A DNA stretch of 64,000 nt from assembly GCA_963780175.1 (NCBI GenBank), contig CAWAAT010000006.1, forward strand, positions 1 to 64,000, read 5' to 3'. The position numbers and the translations under genes were made by a program. Shown here one piece after another: positions 1 through 8,046 of the stretch. The notes under the pieces were generated by a model, which ran no database searches, was not told where the DNA came from, and was given only the letters and a program-made list of their open reading frames with translations. The stretch comes from Brooklawnia sp963780175. GTDB taxonomy: Bacteria > Actinomycetota > Actinomycetes > Propionibacteriales > Propionibacteriaceae. Positions within the stretch are counted from its first letter, which is position 1. Each line of letters begins with the position of its first letter.

Positions 1-9
1 GACACACCT

Positions 10-86
10 GGCCCCGTAGCGCAGTTGGTTAGCGCGCCGCCCTGTCACGGCGGAGGTCGCGGGTTCGAGTCCCGTCGGGGTCGCCA
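10..86 (+). tRNA. tRNA-Asp (GTC)
   Basis: Full cloverleaf with a 7-bp acceptor stem closed by G-C and G-U pairs, a TTCGAGT T-loop and anticodon GTC at 44-46. The discriminator base G83 is followed by an encoded CCA at 84-86. It lies one base before the tRNA-Phe gene, so the two are probably co-transcribed. Confidence 0.95.
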
Positions 87-87
87 C

Positions 88-161
88 GGCCAGGTAGCTC
101 AGTTGGTAGCAGCGTTCGCCTGAAAAGTGAAAGGTCGGCGGTTCGACCCCGCCCCTGGCCA
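88..161 (+). tRNA. tRNA-Phe (GAA)
   Basis: Cloverleaf with the acceptor arm GGCCAGG paired to CCTGGCC, anticodon GAA at 122-124 in the loop CTGAAAA, and discriminator A161. No CCA is encoded after it, unlike the tRNA-Asp just upstream. No integrase or attachment duplication is seen next to it. Confidence 0.95.
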
Positions 162-182
162 CCCGAGTAGTCACACGTCAGC

Positions 183-1139
183 TCAGCGGACGTAGACCTT
201 CAACCACCGTGCGATTTCGGCGAAGACCTCGTCGCGCACCGGATGCGGCGACAGAACCAGGTCATGCATGCCATTGGGGATGCGCGCTATCGTCACCGTC
301 CGGCCCAGCCGCCAAGACGCGGCCGCCAGTCGCTCGACGTCCAGGACGACGTCCACGGTCTTGATTGCCTCGTCCCATTCGGTGAAGGAGTCGTCGCTGC
401 GGGTGCTCATCATCGACAGCACCGGGGTCTCCAACCCCAGCCCGGCAGCCACCCGGGCCTGGCCGGCCAGGATAGCCCGCGTCCACCCGAAGCGCACCAC
501 GAAGCCCTTGTTCGACTTGTAGTTCGGGTCGACGTCCCACTCCCCATCCAGCGCGCTGGAGACGCTGCGGAAGTACAGCCCGCTGTCGGTGGTCTGAAGG
601 GCAGTGGTGGGCTTGCGGGCGGCCACCCCGCTGACCAGGGGCAGCAATGCCTTGGTCAACATCGGTGAACCACTCATGTCGAGCCACGGCGAGTTCAGCA
701 CCAGTCCGTTGACGAGCCGGTCGGTGCCCGCCGCCCAGAGGCTGGCCACCAGCCCGCCGGTTGAGTGACCCATGACAGTCACCAGATCGTGCCCGTCCTC
801 ACCGATCAACTGGTGCGCCTCTTCGAGTTCACTGGCGTAGTCGTCCAGGTCACCGATGTATCCGGCGAACAGTCCGGGACGCAGGTTGCGCCCGTATCTC
901 CGCAGGTCGAGCGCGTAGAAGTCAAAGCCCCTCTTGTTCCAGAAGTCGGCCAGATGCGTCTGGAAGAAGTAGTCGTTCCAGCCGTGCACGTACAACACGG
1001 CGCGATGGTGACGGGGAACGTTGCGACGCACCAGAGTCGCCGTCAGACGCTCATCCGGTTCGCCGTCGGCACGCTCGGCGCCGGCGACGTCCCACGAACG
1101 CGCCTGGTAACCGGGCAGCAGCAGGTCATCGGTCCACAT
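183..1139 (-). CDS. alpha/beta hydrolase (serine aminopeptidase/lysophospholipase-like)
   Basis: A 318-residue single-domain alpha/beta hydrolase. The nucleophile elbow GHSTGG lies near residue 125, and a late His in GMHDLVLS is a likely catalytic base. An early HGW stretch fits the oxyanion region of the hydrolase_4/S33 type. There is no signal peptide or membrane segment, so it is cytosolic. The substrate cannot be told from sequence; monoacylglycerol lipase-like esterases are the closest general type. It is transcribed away from the tRNA pair's direction and follows the DUF3073 gene on the same strand after a 26-base gap. Confidence 0.85.
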   Translation of the reverse strand: MWTDDLLLPGYQARSWDVAGAERADGEPDERLTATLVRRNVPRHHRAVLYVHGWNDYFFQTHLADFWNKRGFDFYALDLRRYGRNLRPGLFAGYIGDLDDYASELEEAHQLIGEDGHDLVTVMGHSTGGLVASLWAAGTDRLVNGLVLNSPWLDMSGSPMLTKALLPLVSGVAARKPTTALQTTDSGLYFRSVSSALDGEWDVDPNYKSNKGFVVRFGWTRAILAGQARVAAGLGLETPVLSMMSTRSDDSFTEWDEAIKTVDVVLDVERLAAASWRLGRTVTIARIPNGMHDLVLSPHPVRDEVFAEIARWLKVYVR

Positions 1140-1165
1140 GCCACCGACTCCCGCGAGGGTGTGGG

Positions 1166-1396
1166 CTAGCGTCGATCCTCGTCCTCGGCTTCGTCAGAGA
1201 ATGCGACCACGTCGTCCTGGTCGTACTGGGAGACCAGATCGGCATACTGCTCCGGGATCTCTTCGAACACATCCTCATCGTCACCGAGTTCGCCTCGGAG
1301 TTCTCGCTCCAGTGAGGCGAAATCAGTGTCTACCGAGCGATACTTCAAATCGCGGGCAACTCTGGTCTGTTTCGCCTTTGCACGGCCGCGCCCCAT
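1166..1396 (-). CDS. DUF3073 family protein
   Basis: A 76-residue protein with a basic N-terminus (MGRGRAKAKQTRVARDLKY) and a very acidic C-terminus ending DEAEDEDRR. This is the usual form of the actinobacterial DUF3073 family, whose function is unknown. It lies between purM and the hydrolase gene on the same strand. The region upstream carries two inverted copies of a palindromic 10-mer (1433-1489), which may be regulatory sites for this gene. Confidence 0.85.
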   Translation of the reverse strand: MGRGRAKAKQTRVARDLKYRSVDTDFASLERELRGELGDDEDVFEEIPEQYADLVSQYDQDDVVAFSDEAEDEDRR

Positions 1397-1432
1397 ATCG
1401 GGTCGACCCCCTCGCTTTGTCCCTCGCGGCGG

Positions 1433-1489
1433 TGCCGCGGCATTGTGAATGTAGCTGTCGTGCCCCCTAGGCTACCCAATGCCGCGGCA
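1433..1489. repeat. paired palindromic sites upstream of DUF3073 gene
   Basis: TGCCGCGGCATTG (1433-1445) and its exact inverse CAATGCCGCGGCA (1477-1489) face each other across 31 bases. The inner 10-mer TGCCGCGGCA is itself a perfect palindrome, so two dimer-binding sites are possible. They lie 37-93 bases upstream of the DUF3073 start. The 145-base gap 1397-1541 holds nothing else that I recognise. Confidence 0.55.
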
Positions 1490-1541
1490 TGGCACCAAAG
1501 GGGCTCGCCAGCCAGTCAAACGCGACCTCTCGGCGACAGGC

Positions 1542-2594
1542 TCAGGCCGGGTGGCTGCCCGTCAGCAGTACCCGGGCCTCGGCAGGCTGATCGATCTCGC
1601 CGCACACCCAGGCCTCCACCCCACGCTCGACCAACAGCCGCACGGCGGCGTCAGCCTGGTCGGGTGAGACCATGGCGACCATTCCGACACCCATGTTCAA
1701 GGTGGCCTCGATGTCGGGTTGGCTGATGCGCCCGCGCTCCCGCACCAGGCCGAAAATGGCGGGCGGCGTCCAGCTTCCCCGGTCAATTCGGGCGGTCACG
1801 TTTTCCGGCAGGACGCGCGCGAGATTGTTGGCCAGTCCTCCACCGGTGATGTGGCTCATGGCGTGCACCTCGACGCCACGGATCAGAGCCAAAGCGTCTG
1901 CTGCGTAAACCCTCGTGGGCGTCAGCAACTCATCACCCAGTCTGCGCCCCAATTCGTCGACGTGATCGTCGAGCGACAGCCTGGCGTCCTCGAGCAGGAC
2001 GCGGCGGACCAGTGAGTAACCGTTGGAGTGCAGTCCGGACGCCGCCATAGCGATCACCGCGTCACCCGGACGCACCAGGTGCGCGCCCAGCAACTCGTCG
2101 GCCTCCACCACCCCGACTGTGGCGCCGGCCATGTCGAAGTCATCCGGGCCCATCAGGCCCGGGTGCTCGGCAGTCTCACCGCCGATCAGGGCCGTTCCCG
2201 AGGCCGCGCACGCCTCGGCGATGCCCCGGACGATGTCGGCGATCCGCTCGGGGACCACTCGTCCGCAGGCGATGTAATCGGTCAGGAACAGAGGTTCGGC
2301 TCCGCAGACGACCAGGTCGTCCACCAGCATGCCCACCAAATCCCAGCCCACGGTGTGGTAGATGCCCATCGCCTGGGCTATCGCGACCTTCGTGCCGACC
2401 CCATCGGTGCTGGTGGCCAACACCGGGTGGCGGAAGTCCTTGAGCGCGGAAGCGTCGAACAGGCCGGCGAACCCGCCCAGACTGCCCATCACTTCCGGAC
2501 GAGTAGCTGCGGCCACGTGCTGTTTCATCAACTCGACGGCCCGGTCTCCGGCCTCGATGTCGACACCGGAGCGGGCGTAGGCGGATTGGCTCAT
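1542..2594 (-). CDS. purM: phosphoribosylformylglycinamidine cyclo-ligase (AIR synthetase)
   Basis: Converts FGAM to AIR with ATP, step five of purine synthesis. The 350 residues are a normal PurM length. The N-terminal SAYARSGVDIEAGDRA and the TDGVGTKV stretch (near residue 63) are typical of PurM, as is HSNGYSLVR. Its ATG overlaps the purF stop by four bases (ATGA), so the two are translationally coupled. It is the second gene of a purF-purM operon. Confidence 0.97.
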   Translation of the reverse strand: MSQSAYARSGVDIEAGDRAVELMKQHVAAATRPEVMGSLGGFAGLFDASALKDFRHPVLATSTDGVGTKVAIAQAMGIYHTVGWDLVGMLVDDLVVCGAEPLFLTDYIACGRVVPERIADIVRGIAEACAASGTALIGGETAEHPGLMGPDDFDMAGATVGVVEADELLGAHLVRPGDAVIAMAASGLHSNGYSLVRRVLLEDARLSLDDHVDELGRRLGDELLTPTRVYAADALALIRGVEVHAMSHITGGGLANNLARVLPENVTARIDRGSWTPPAIFGLVRERGRISQPDIEATLNMGVGMVAMVSPDQADAAVRLLVERGVEAWVCGEIDQPAEARVLLTGSHPA

Positions 2595-4036
2595 GATCTC
2601 TCCTGGTCGATGCCCAGCGTGGCCGCTGCGGCGCGGGGGATGCGAATCGGGTAGCGGCCGTCAAAACACGCGGAGCAGAGCTTGTCGGCGTCCAGACCTA
2701 CAGCAGCGTGCAGGCCATCCAGGCTCACGAATCCCAGCGAGTCAGCTTCGATCGCCTGCGCGATCTGGGCAACGCTGAGGCCGGGCGCGATCAGTTCAGC
2801 GCGAGTCGCGAAATCGATGCCGAAGAAGCACGGCCATTCAACCGGCGGACTGCTGATCCGCACGTGCACCTCGGCCGCACCCGCGCTACGCAGCATCCGG
2901 ATCAGGGCGCGCTGGGTGTTGCCTCGGACGATCGAGTCGTCCACCACCACCAGCCGCATACCGGCGATCACCTCGCGCAGCGGATTCAGCTTCAGCCGAA
3001 TCCCGAGTTGTCGGATCGTCTGGGTTGGCTGAATGAAGGTCCGTCCGACGTAGGAGTTCTTCACCAGCCCCAACGCGAACGGGATACCCGACTCGCGTGC
3101 GTAGCCGAGCGCTGCTGGAGTGCCTGAGTCGGGGACCGGAATGACCAGGTCGCCCTCGGCCGGGTGTTCGATCGCGAGTTGGCGTCCGATCTGGACCCGG
3201 GTGGGCTGCACCGGACGTCCCGCGATGCGGGTGTCGGGACGGGCCAGGTAGACATATTCGAACAGGCAGCCCTTGGGGCGGGCCGTGGCGAACTTGTGGC
3301 TGCGCTGGCCGGCCTCGTCGATGACGATGAACTCCCCCGGCTCGATCTCACGCACGAAGGTGGCGCCGACGATGTCGAGGGCAGCGGTCTCGGACGCCAC
3401 CACCCAGCCGTTCTCCAGGCGTCCGAGCACCAACGGACGCACGCCATGCGCGTCCCGGGCAGCGTAGAGGGCGGTCTCGGTCATGAATGCCAGGCTGAAG
3501 GCGCCCACCAGTCGTGGTAGCACGTCGAGCGCGATCCGTTCGATGGACTCAGACTCGGGGTGCGCGGCCATCAAAGCGGCGATGAGCGCGGTGTCGTTGG
3601 ACGAGTCCATCGACTCCTTGCGTGGCACGTCATCGGTGGACCCCTCGGCGAGCAGCGCCTCAAGCTCATCGGTGTTGGTCAGGTTTCCGTTGTGGGCAAG
3701 GGCCAGACTGTGGCCGGCAACCTGCCTGAAGGTGGGTTGGGCGTTCTGCCAGACCGAAGCACCGGTGGTGGAGTAGCGGGTGTGTCCGATGGCCAGATGA
3801 CCGGTCAACGAGCTGAGGGTCGCCTCGTCGAAGACTTGGCTGACCAGGCCCATGTCCTTGAAGACCATGATGCGCCGACCATCACTGACGGCCATGCCGG
3901 CCGACTCCTGGCCGCGGTGCTGCAGCGCGAACAACCCGTAGTACGTCAGCTTTGAGACGACCTCGCCGGGGGCGTAGACCCCGAACACACCGCACTCCTC
4001 GTGTGGACGGTCATCTGACACCTCGTGCGTGCTCAC
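2591..4036 (-). CDS. purF: amidophosphoribosyltransferase
   Basis: The committed step of purine synthesis, making phosphoribosylamine from PRPP and glutamine. The 481-residue protein has a short propeptide before the catalytic Cys (Cys15 in EECGVFGVY) and a PRPP-binding loop VVVDDSIVRGNT. Cysteines in KGCLFEY, WPCFFGID and LCSACF match the Fe-S-containing B. subtilis type. The GTG start at 4036 is six bases from a TAGACT hexamer with no Shine-Dalgarno, so the mRNA is probably leaderless. Confidence 0.97.
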   Translation of the reverse strand: MSTHEVSDDRPHEECGVFGVYAPGEVVSKLTYYGLFALQHRGQESAGMAVSDGRRIMVFKDMGLVSQVFDEATLSSLTGHLAIGHTRYSTTGASVWQNAQPTFRQVAGHSLALAHNGNLTNTDELEALLAEGSTDDVPRKESMDSSNDTALIAALMAAHPESESIERIALDVLPRLVGAFSLAFMTETALYAARDAHGVRPLVLGRLENGWVVASETAALDIVGATFVREIEPGEFIVIDEAGQRSHKFATARPKGCLFEYVYLARPDTRIAGRPVQPTRVQIGRQLAIEHPAEGDLVIPVPDSGTPAALGYARESGIPFALGLVKNSYVGRTFIQPTQTIRQLGIRLKLNPLREVIAGMRLVVVDDSIVRGNTQRALIRMLRSAGAAEVHVRISSPPVEWPCFFGIDFATRAELIAPGLSVAQIAQAIEADSLGFVSLDGLHAAVGLDADKLCSACFDGRYPIRIPRAAAATLGIDQERS

Positions 4037-4042
4037 CGCAGG

Positions 4043-4048
4043 AGTCTA
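4043..4048 (-). promoter_or_regulatory. -10 element of purF (leaderless)
   Basis: TAGACT on the minus strand, with six bases to the purF GTG. Transcription would start at or next to the start codon. Confidence 0.6.
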
Positions 4049-4071
4049 TCGCGGCCGGCGGAAGCAGGTGC

Positions 4072-4524
4072 TCACAGACCGTTCTGGAGCAACGCGACCG
4101 CCTTGGCGTTGCGCAAGTACAGGTACCCGAAGACAGCGGCAAATGGGCAGAGCGCGAGGGCCAACTGCCAGTTGAAGAAGAACAGGATCGCTGCCGCCCC
4201 AGCCAACAGCATGAAGACAGACCGGGTGAAGATCATCCGTCTTCTCACGTCACCCAGCAGCGCCTCGAGTTCGGCACGTAGCTCGACTGTCTGGGAGTCG
4301 GACGGGACCGCACGGACGGGCGGGGCCTGGGCGGGGGTTGGGACCTCGACCGGGGGCTGGCTGGCGCCGAAGATGGCGAACTTGTCGCTGAGAAAGACCC
4401 GGGCGACGTAGTACACCCCGACCAGACCGATGATCGAGCCGATCAACCAGTTGCTTCGGCTGAAGAACCCGGCGGCGATCACCATGCAACTCATGGCGGT
4501 CATCAAGTTAATCGCAGGACGCAT
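4072..4524 (-). CDS. hypothetical membrane protein
   Basis: About 150 residues from the start MRPAINLMTAM; an in-frame ATG 21 codons earlier (4587) lies inside the terminator hairpin and is unlikely. Two hydrophobic segments lie near the N-terminus (residues 6-45). A Pro-rich linker follows, then a segment of about 30 residues likely to be helical, then two more hydrophobic stretches near the C-terminus. The pattern resembles small four-helix actinobacterial membrane proteins, but I recognise no family. It lies between purF and the transporter gene on the same strand, isolated from the latter by a terminator. Confidence 0.65.
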   Translation of the reverse strand: MRPAINLMTAMSCMVIAAGFFSRSNWLIGSIIGLVGVYYVARVFLSDKFAIFGASQPPVEVPTPAQAPPVRAVPSDSQTVELRAELEALLGDVRRRMIFTRSVFMLLAGAAAILFFFNWQLALALCPFAAVFGYLYLRNAKAVALLQNGL

Positions 4525-4547
4525 GTTTCCATTCTTCCCGAAACGAA

Positions 4548-4574
4548 GCGGGGACCCGCATCGCAGGTCCCCGC
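4548..4574 (-). terminator. intrinsic terminator after the NRAMP-like gene
   Basis: A 9-bp perfect stem (GCGGGGACC / GGTCCCCGC) with a 9-base loop, read on the minus strand and followed by TTCGTTTCGG. It begins 25 bases after the transporter stop codon. Confidence 0.75.
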
Positions 4575-4599
4575 CGTGAAAGAGCAAACCGGTTGTGGC

Positions 4600-6066
4600 T
4601 CAGATCAGCTTGAAGAACTGAAGGAGCGCAACGACGCCCATGAGGGTCATGGCAACGCCGGAAATCCCCAGCAGTACCCGGGTGAACGGGACCATTTGGT
4701 AGCGCTTCGGCATGAACTTGATGTCGGTGTACAGCATGGCGATCGCCCACAGACCGATCGACAGCACGCCGCCGATCAGCGCCCCGAACGAGACGAGGGT
4801 CGTGAATGACAGGCCGGTCCAGACCAGCAGCAGGCCGCCGCCGGAGTAGATGATGGCCACCAGCAGCCGGATGTTGAAGAACTTGGCGTCCCGGACCTGC
4901 CGGAAGGCAGGCGCAAAGCACTGGTAGAAGGTGTGCGCGTACATCATGGTGCCGGAGGCCTGCATCGAGCCGAAGAACGCTGCCCACACCGCCAACTTGT
5001 AGAAGTAGACCAGCGCCGGGGTGATCTGGGCGAAGAACTCCGACTGGAACTGCATGATCTGCTTGTCGTTGGGCACTTGCTGGCTGCCGTCGGCACCAAG
5101 GATGACGTTGCCGAGAATCATGAAGGCAGCCGAGAAGATGAAGACCGCGACAAACGAGACGAACGTGTCGGTCAGCGGGGCCTTGGCCCAGGCCTTGACC
5201 TCGGCGGCGTTCTGATCGTCCTCGGCCAGCGGAATGCGCTCACCGGCCTTGAGGGTGATGAGCTTGGCCTGGATCTCGTCAAGGTCGGGGCGGGCGAGCA
5301 TGCCCCACTTCTTCTCGTTGTACATGCCGATGTAGCCGATGTAGTCATACGTGCCACCACCGATGGCGCCCATGTAGCTGATCATCTCGAGCGAGATCGG
5401 CTTGGCCGCGATCTCGGGGTACTTGGCCTGGATCCAGTCGGCGTGGCCCTGCGGGATGCTCGGGATGAGGCCACGCAGCACGTCCAACCAGTTGGGGTTG
5501 GCCACGACGACAGCCACCATCACGAAGACGATCAGCAGGATGACCACACCTGATTGGAACTTCTCTATGTACTGATATCCGGCGAAGAAGAGCGTGCTGA
5601 AGGCCAACAGGATCCACACGCTGGCCCAGATCTTAGGCTCACCGAAGCCGAAAGTCCACACGCTCCACTGGCCCATGAAACCGGCGAAGCCGCCGCACCA
5701 GGATGGGAAGGAGATTACGGCGAAGATGCCGAGGAGCACGGGGAACCAGTTCTTGGGTCCGGGGATGATCTGTCCGAAGCGGGCGAAGGGGCTCTCGCCG
5801 GTGAGGGTGATGTAGCGAGTGCCCGAGTAGACGACCACGCCCTTCAGGATGGCGCACACCAGGAAGGTCCACAGCACCACGTTGCCGAAGATGGCTCCGC
5901 CTCGGGTGGCGAAGAAGATCTCACCGGAACCGATGGATGCCGAGGCCATGATGAGGCCCGGTCCGAGGTATTTGAACAGCCCGCCGGGTCCTGCGCCCGG
6001 CCGCAGAGATGCGGGCGCTTCCGGAATCTGCAGGGTGGCCGTTGCGGCCGCCGGTGTTTGACTCAT
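4600..6066 (-). CDS. divergent NRAMP-family (SLC11-like) transporter
   Basis: A 488-residue polytopic protein with about 11-12 hydrophobic segments and an NRAMP-like N-terminus (GPGLIMASASIGSGEI). The metal-binding DPGN of helix 1 reads GSGE here. Helix 6 reads AIGGGTYDYIGYIG in place of the usual MPHN-containing motif. All side chains known to bind Mn/Fe in true NRAMPs are therefore absent. Divergent clades of this superfamily are known, and some carry other ions. Here an organic acid or another non-metal substrate is possible, because the divergent neighbour is a hydroxyacid dehydrogenase with a shared promoter region. Substrate unproven. Confidence 0.8.
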   Translation of the reverse strand: MSQTPAAATATLQIPEAPASLRPGAGPGGLFKYLGPGLIMASASIGSGEIFFATRGGAIFGNVVLWTFLVCAILKGVVVYSGTRYITLTGESPFARFGQIIPGPKNWFPVLLGIFAVISFPSWCGGFAGFMGQWSVWTFGFGEPKIWASVWILLAFSTLFFAGYQYIEKFQSGVVILLIVFVMVAVVVANPNWLDVLRGLIPSIPQGHADWIQAKYPEIAAKPISLEMISYMGAIGGGTYDYIGYIGMYNEKKWGMLARPDLDEIQAKLITLKAGERIPLAEDDQNAAEVKAWAKAPLTDTFVSFVAVFIFSAAFMILGNVILGADGSQQVPNDKQIMQFQSEFFAQITPALVYFYKLAVWAAFFGSMQASGTMMYAHTFYQCFAPAFRQVRDAKFFNIRLLVAIIYSGGGLLLVWTGLSFTTLVSFGALIGGVLSIGLWAIAMLYTDIKFMPKRYQMVPFTRVLLGISGVAMTLMGVVALLQFFKLI

Positions 6067-6164
6067 TGCTCCTCCTGGTCGATGGGGGTGATCTGGGCCC
6101 CCGGGTGGTGGGACGTGGGCCTGGCCTCACCGGTGAGACCGCCCTTCCCACCGGAAGGACAACG

Positions 6165-6181
6165 CGGACAGACACTGTCCG
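6165..6181. promoter_or_regulatory. candidate operator, small inverted repeat
   Basis: CGGACA and TGTCCG, 6-bp arms with a 5-base spacer, in the 296-base divergent region between the transporter and the dehydrogenase. It is nearer the transporter (about 100 bases from its start). Short arms make this weak on its own. Confidence 0.35.
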
Positions 6182-6280
6182 GGCCGCCGAATCGCCGGTT
6201 GGACCGTGCTGACCTGCTCCTACGATTCTGCGGTGCCTGTGATGAGGCAGTCGGGCAGGCCGATACGGCCATGCAGGATA

Positions 6281-6289
6281 TGGGATAAT
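6281..6289 (+). promoter_or_regulatory. extended -10 promoter of the hydroxyacid dehydrogenase gene
   Basis: TGGGATAAT gives a TGN motif joined to GATAAT, a strong extended -10. No clear -35 is present. The predicted start of transcription falls at the edge of the 20-base palindrome at 6297-6316. Confidence 0.6.
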
Positions 6290-6296
6290 CAGACTG

Positions 6297-6316
6297 CGTC
6301 GAGTGTGCACTCGACG
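6297..6316. promoter_or_regulatory. 20-base palindromic operator
   Basis: CGTCGAGTG and CACTCGACG, perfect 9-bp arms around a central TG, eight bases downstream of the extended -10. A repressor bound here would block the first bases of the transcript. The rest of the 6067-6362 gap shows only the smaller repeat at 6165-6181. Confidence 0.65.
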
Positions 6317-6362
6317 GGCGGTCGCGGTGGCGCGACCCATCGGGTGTCTTGAAGGGACCAAC

Positions 6363-7325
6363 ATGCGCGTAACCATCACCGATCTTGACCACGACTCCTG
6401 GGCCATCGAGCAGGGCGTCGCAGAGGCCGAAGGGGTCGACTTCCTCTTCTTGGGCGGCGGCAAGGACGCCGGTCTTGACCCGCGGGTGAAGGGCTCGGAC
6501 GGCCTGGTTGTCCAGTACGCCGACATCACCGCCGAGGTCATGGATTTTCTCCTTCCCGAACTCAAGGTCATCGGCCGCTACGGCGTGGGCGTCGACACCA
6601 TCGATCTGGACGCGGCTGAGGCGCGCGGCATCATGGTGGTCAACGTGCCCGACTACGGCACCCAGTCGGTCGCCGACCACGCCATCGCGCTTGCCATCTC
6701 GGTCGCTCGCAACCTGCCCGCCCTCGACGCGCTGGCCCGCAAGTCGCGGATGGACCTGGCCTCGGCGATGCCGATCCACCAATTCGTCGACCAGACGTTC
6801 GGCGTGCTCGGTTTCGGCGCCATCGGCCGGGCATGCGCCGAGAAGGCTCGCGGCCTGGGATTCACCACCCAGGTCTGCGACGTGATGCTGCCTGAGGGCA
6901 CCACCGAGGTCGACGGCTTCACGGTCGTCAGCCAGGATGAACTGCTGGCGACCAGCGACATCATCAGCATCCACGTGCCGTTGATCGCCGCGACCAAGCA
7001 CCTGTTCAACGACGGCACCTTCGCCAGGATGAAGGACGGCGCCATCGTGGTCAACACCGCCCGCGGTGGCGTGATCGACACCGACGCGCTGGTCCGGGCG
7101 GTCGAGTCCGGGAAGCTGCGCGGCGCCGGGCTGGACGTCCTGGAGGCCGAGCCGATCCCGGCCGGACATCCGGTCACCACGCTCGACCGCGTCATTCTGA
7201 CCCCGCATGCGGCGTACTACTCGGAGGAGTCGTACTTCCAGCTCAAGCGTCGGGTGATGCAGAACGTCATCGACGTGATGAAGGGCCGCGAGCCCAAGAA
7301 CGTTGTGGTGCCACGCAAGAAGTGA
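6363..7325 (+). CDS. D-2-hydroxyacid dehydrogenase (CtBP/phosphoglycerate dehydrogenase-like)
   Basis: NAD-dependent oxidoreductase of the D-isomer-specific 2-hydroxyacid family, about 320 residues. The nucleotide-binding GVLGFGAIGRA lies near residue 148. Catalytic Arg (NTARGGVID), Glu (DVLEAEPIP) and His (LTPHAAYYSEES) are all present. The start MRVTITDLDHD is preceded by GAAGGGACC; an earlier in-frame ATG lies inside the operator and is rejected. The protein resembles the C-terminal-binding-protein-like subgroup seen near catabolic genes. Its divergent NRAMP-like partner suggests uptake and oxidation of one compound, by inference. Confidence 0.9.
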   Translation: MRVTITDLDHDSWAIEQGVAEAEGVDFLFLGGGKDAGLDPRVKGSDGLVVQYADITAEVMDFLLPELKVIGRYGVGVDTIDLDAAEARGIMVVNVPDYGTQSVADHAIALAISVARNLPALDALARKSRMDLASAMPIHQFVDQTFGVLGFGAIGRACAEKARGLGFTTQVCDVMLPEGTTEVDGFTVVSQDELLATSDIISIHVPLIAATKHLFNDGTFARMKDGAIVVNTARGGVIDTDALVRAVESGKLRGAGLDVLEAEPIPAGHPVTTLDRVILTPHAAYYSEESYFQLKRRVMQNVIDVMKGREPKNVVVPRKK

Positions 7326-7346
7326 CCTGCTGAACGACACGCGCCA

Positions 7347-7373
7347 CGGGCGTCCGGAAGATCCGGACGCCCG
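7347..7373 (+). terminator. intrinsic terminator after the dehydrogenase gene
   Basis: Perfect 12-bp stem (CGGGCGTCCGGA / TCCGGACGCCCG) with a 3-base loop, 21 bases after the stop codon. There is no long T-tract after it (TTCGG), as is common in high-GC actinobacteria. Confidence 0.8.
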
Positions 7374-7394
7374 TTCGGCGTCCCAGCCGAGGCC

Positions 7395-7400
7395 TAGGGT
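7395..7400 (+). promoter_or_regulatory. -10 element of pdxH (leaderless)
   Basis: TAGGGT six bases before the pdxH ATG, with no Shine-Dalgarno between. This fits a leaderless start. Confidence 0.6.
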
Positions 7401-7406
7401 GAACCC

Positions 7407-8042
7407 ATGGGACGACTGCACCACCTGCGCAAGAGCTATGAACGAGGCGAACTCGACGAGTCGGTGGCCGCCTCGGCCCCGCTGGCCCAGTTCAGGGACT
7501 GGTTCCACGACGCGGAGGAGGCCGATGTTCCGGAGCCGAACGCGATGACGCTGGCGACGGTGGGGGCAGACGGACGCCCGTCCACCCGGGTGGTGTTGAT
7601 CAAGGACGTCGATGAAGCTGGTGTGGTCTGGTACACGAACTATGAGTCGCGAAAGGGCCGAGAACTCGCGGTCAACCCGTTCGCGGCACTCCAGTTCCAC
7701 TGGGTGGAACTGGAGCGGGTGGTTCGGATCGAGGGGCGCGTCGAGAAGGTGAGCCCCGAGGAGTCGGACGCGTACTTCGCGATTCGTCCCGTCGACTCGC
7801 GGCTCGGGGCGTGGGCCTCACCGCAATCGCATGTCATAGCCAACCGGGGCGTGCTTCTCAAGAATGTCGCAGAGGTGACGACCAGGTTCGGACTTCATCC
7901 CCCACGTCCCCAGCACTGGGGCGGCTACCGTCTCGTCCCGGATCGTTGGGAGTTCTGGCAGGGACGCAAGTCCCGCCTGCACGACCGCATCAGGTACCGC
8001 CTGCTGGACGGCAAGTGGGTTCGAGATCGCCTCGCGCCTTAG
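7407..8042 (+). CDS. pdxH: pyridoxamine 5'-phosphate oxidase
   Basis: FMN-dependent oxidase that makes pyridoxal 5'-phosphate. The 211 residues match the family. Diagnostic stretches include EPNAMTLATVGADGRPSTRVVLIK (in part), FHWVELERVVRIEG, the SRLGAWASPQS segment, and the C-terminal WEFWQGRKSRLHDRI with the FMN/PLP-binding Arg and His. It is a single-gene unit between the dehydrogenase terminator and a convergent methyltransferase gene. Confidence 0.97.
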   Translation: MGRLHHLRKSYERGELDESVAASAPLAQFRDWFHDAEEADVPEPNAMTLATVGADGRPSTRVVLIKDVDEAGVVWYTNYESRKGRELAVNPFAALQFHWVELERVVRIEGRVEKVSPEESDAYFAIRPVDSRLGAWASPQSHVIANRGVLLKNVAEVTTRFGLHPPRPQHWGGYRLVPDRWEFWQGRKSRLHDRIRYRLLDGKWVRDRLAP

Positions 8043-8046
8043 GGCG

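Noticed and set aside
10..161. tRNA pair as a possible integration site of a genomic island
   Set aside because: No integrase, no repeated tRNA end and no shift in gene content nearby.
6063..7700. 545-codon open frame on the minus strand across the dehydrogenase and pdxH genes
   Set aside because: It is antisense to two clear enzyme genes and the translation is rich in Arg, His, Gly and Val without any motif, as expected from high-GC shadow frames.
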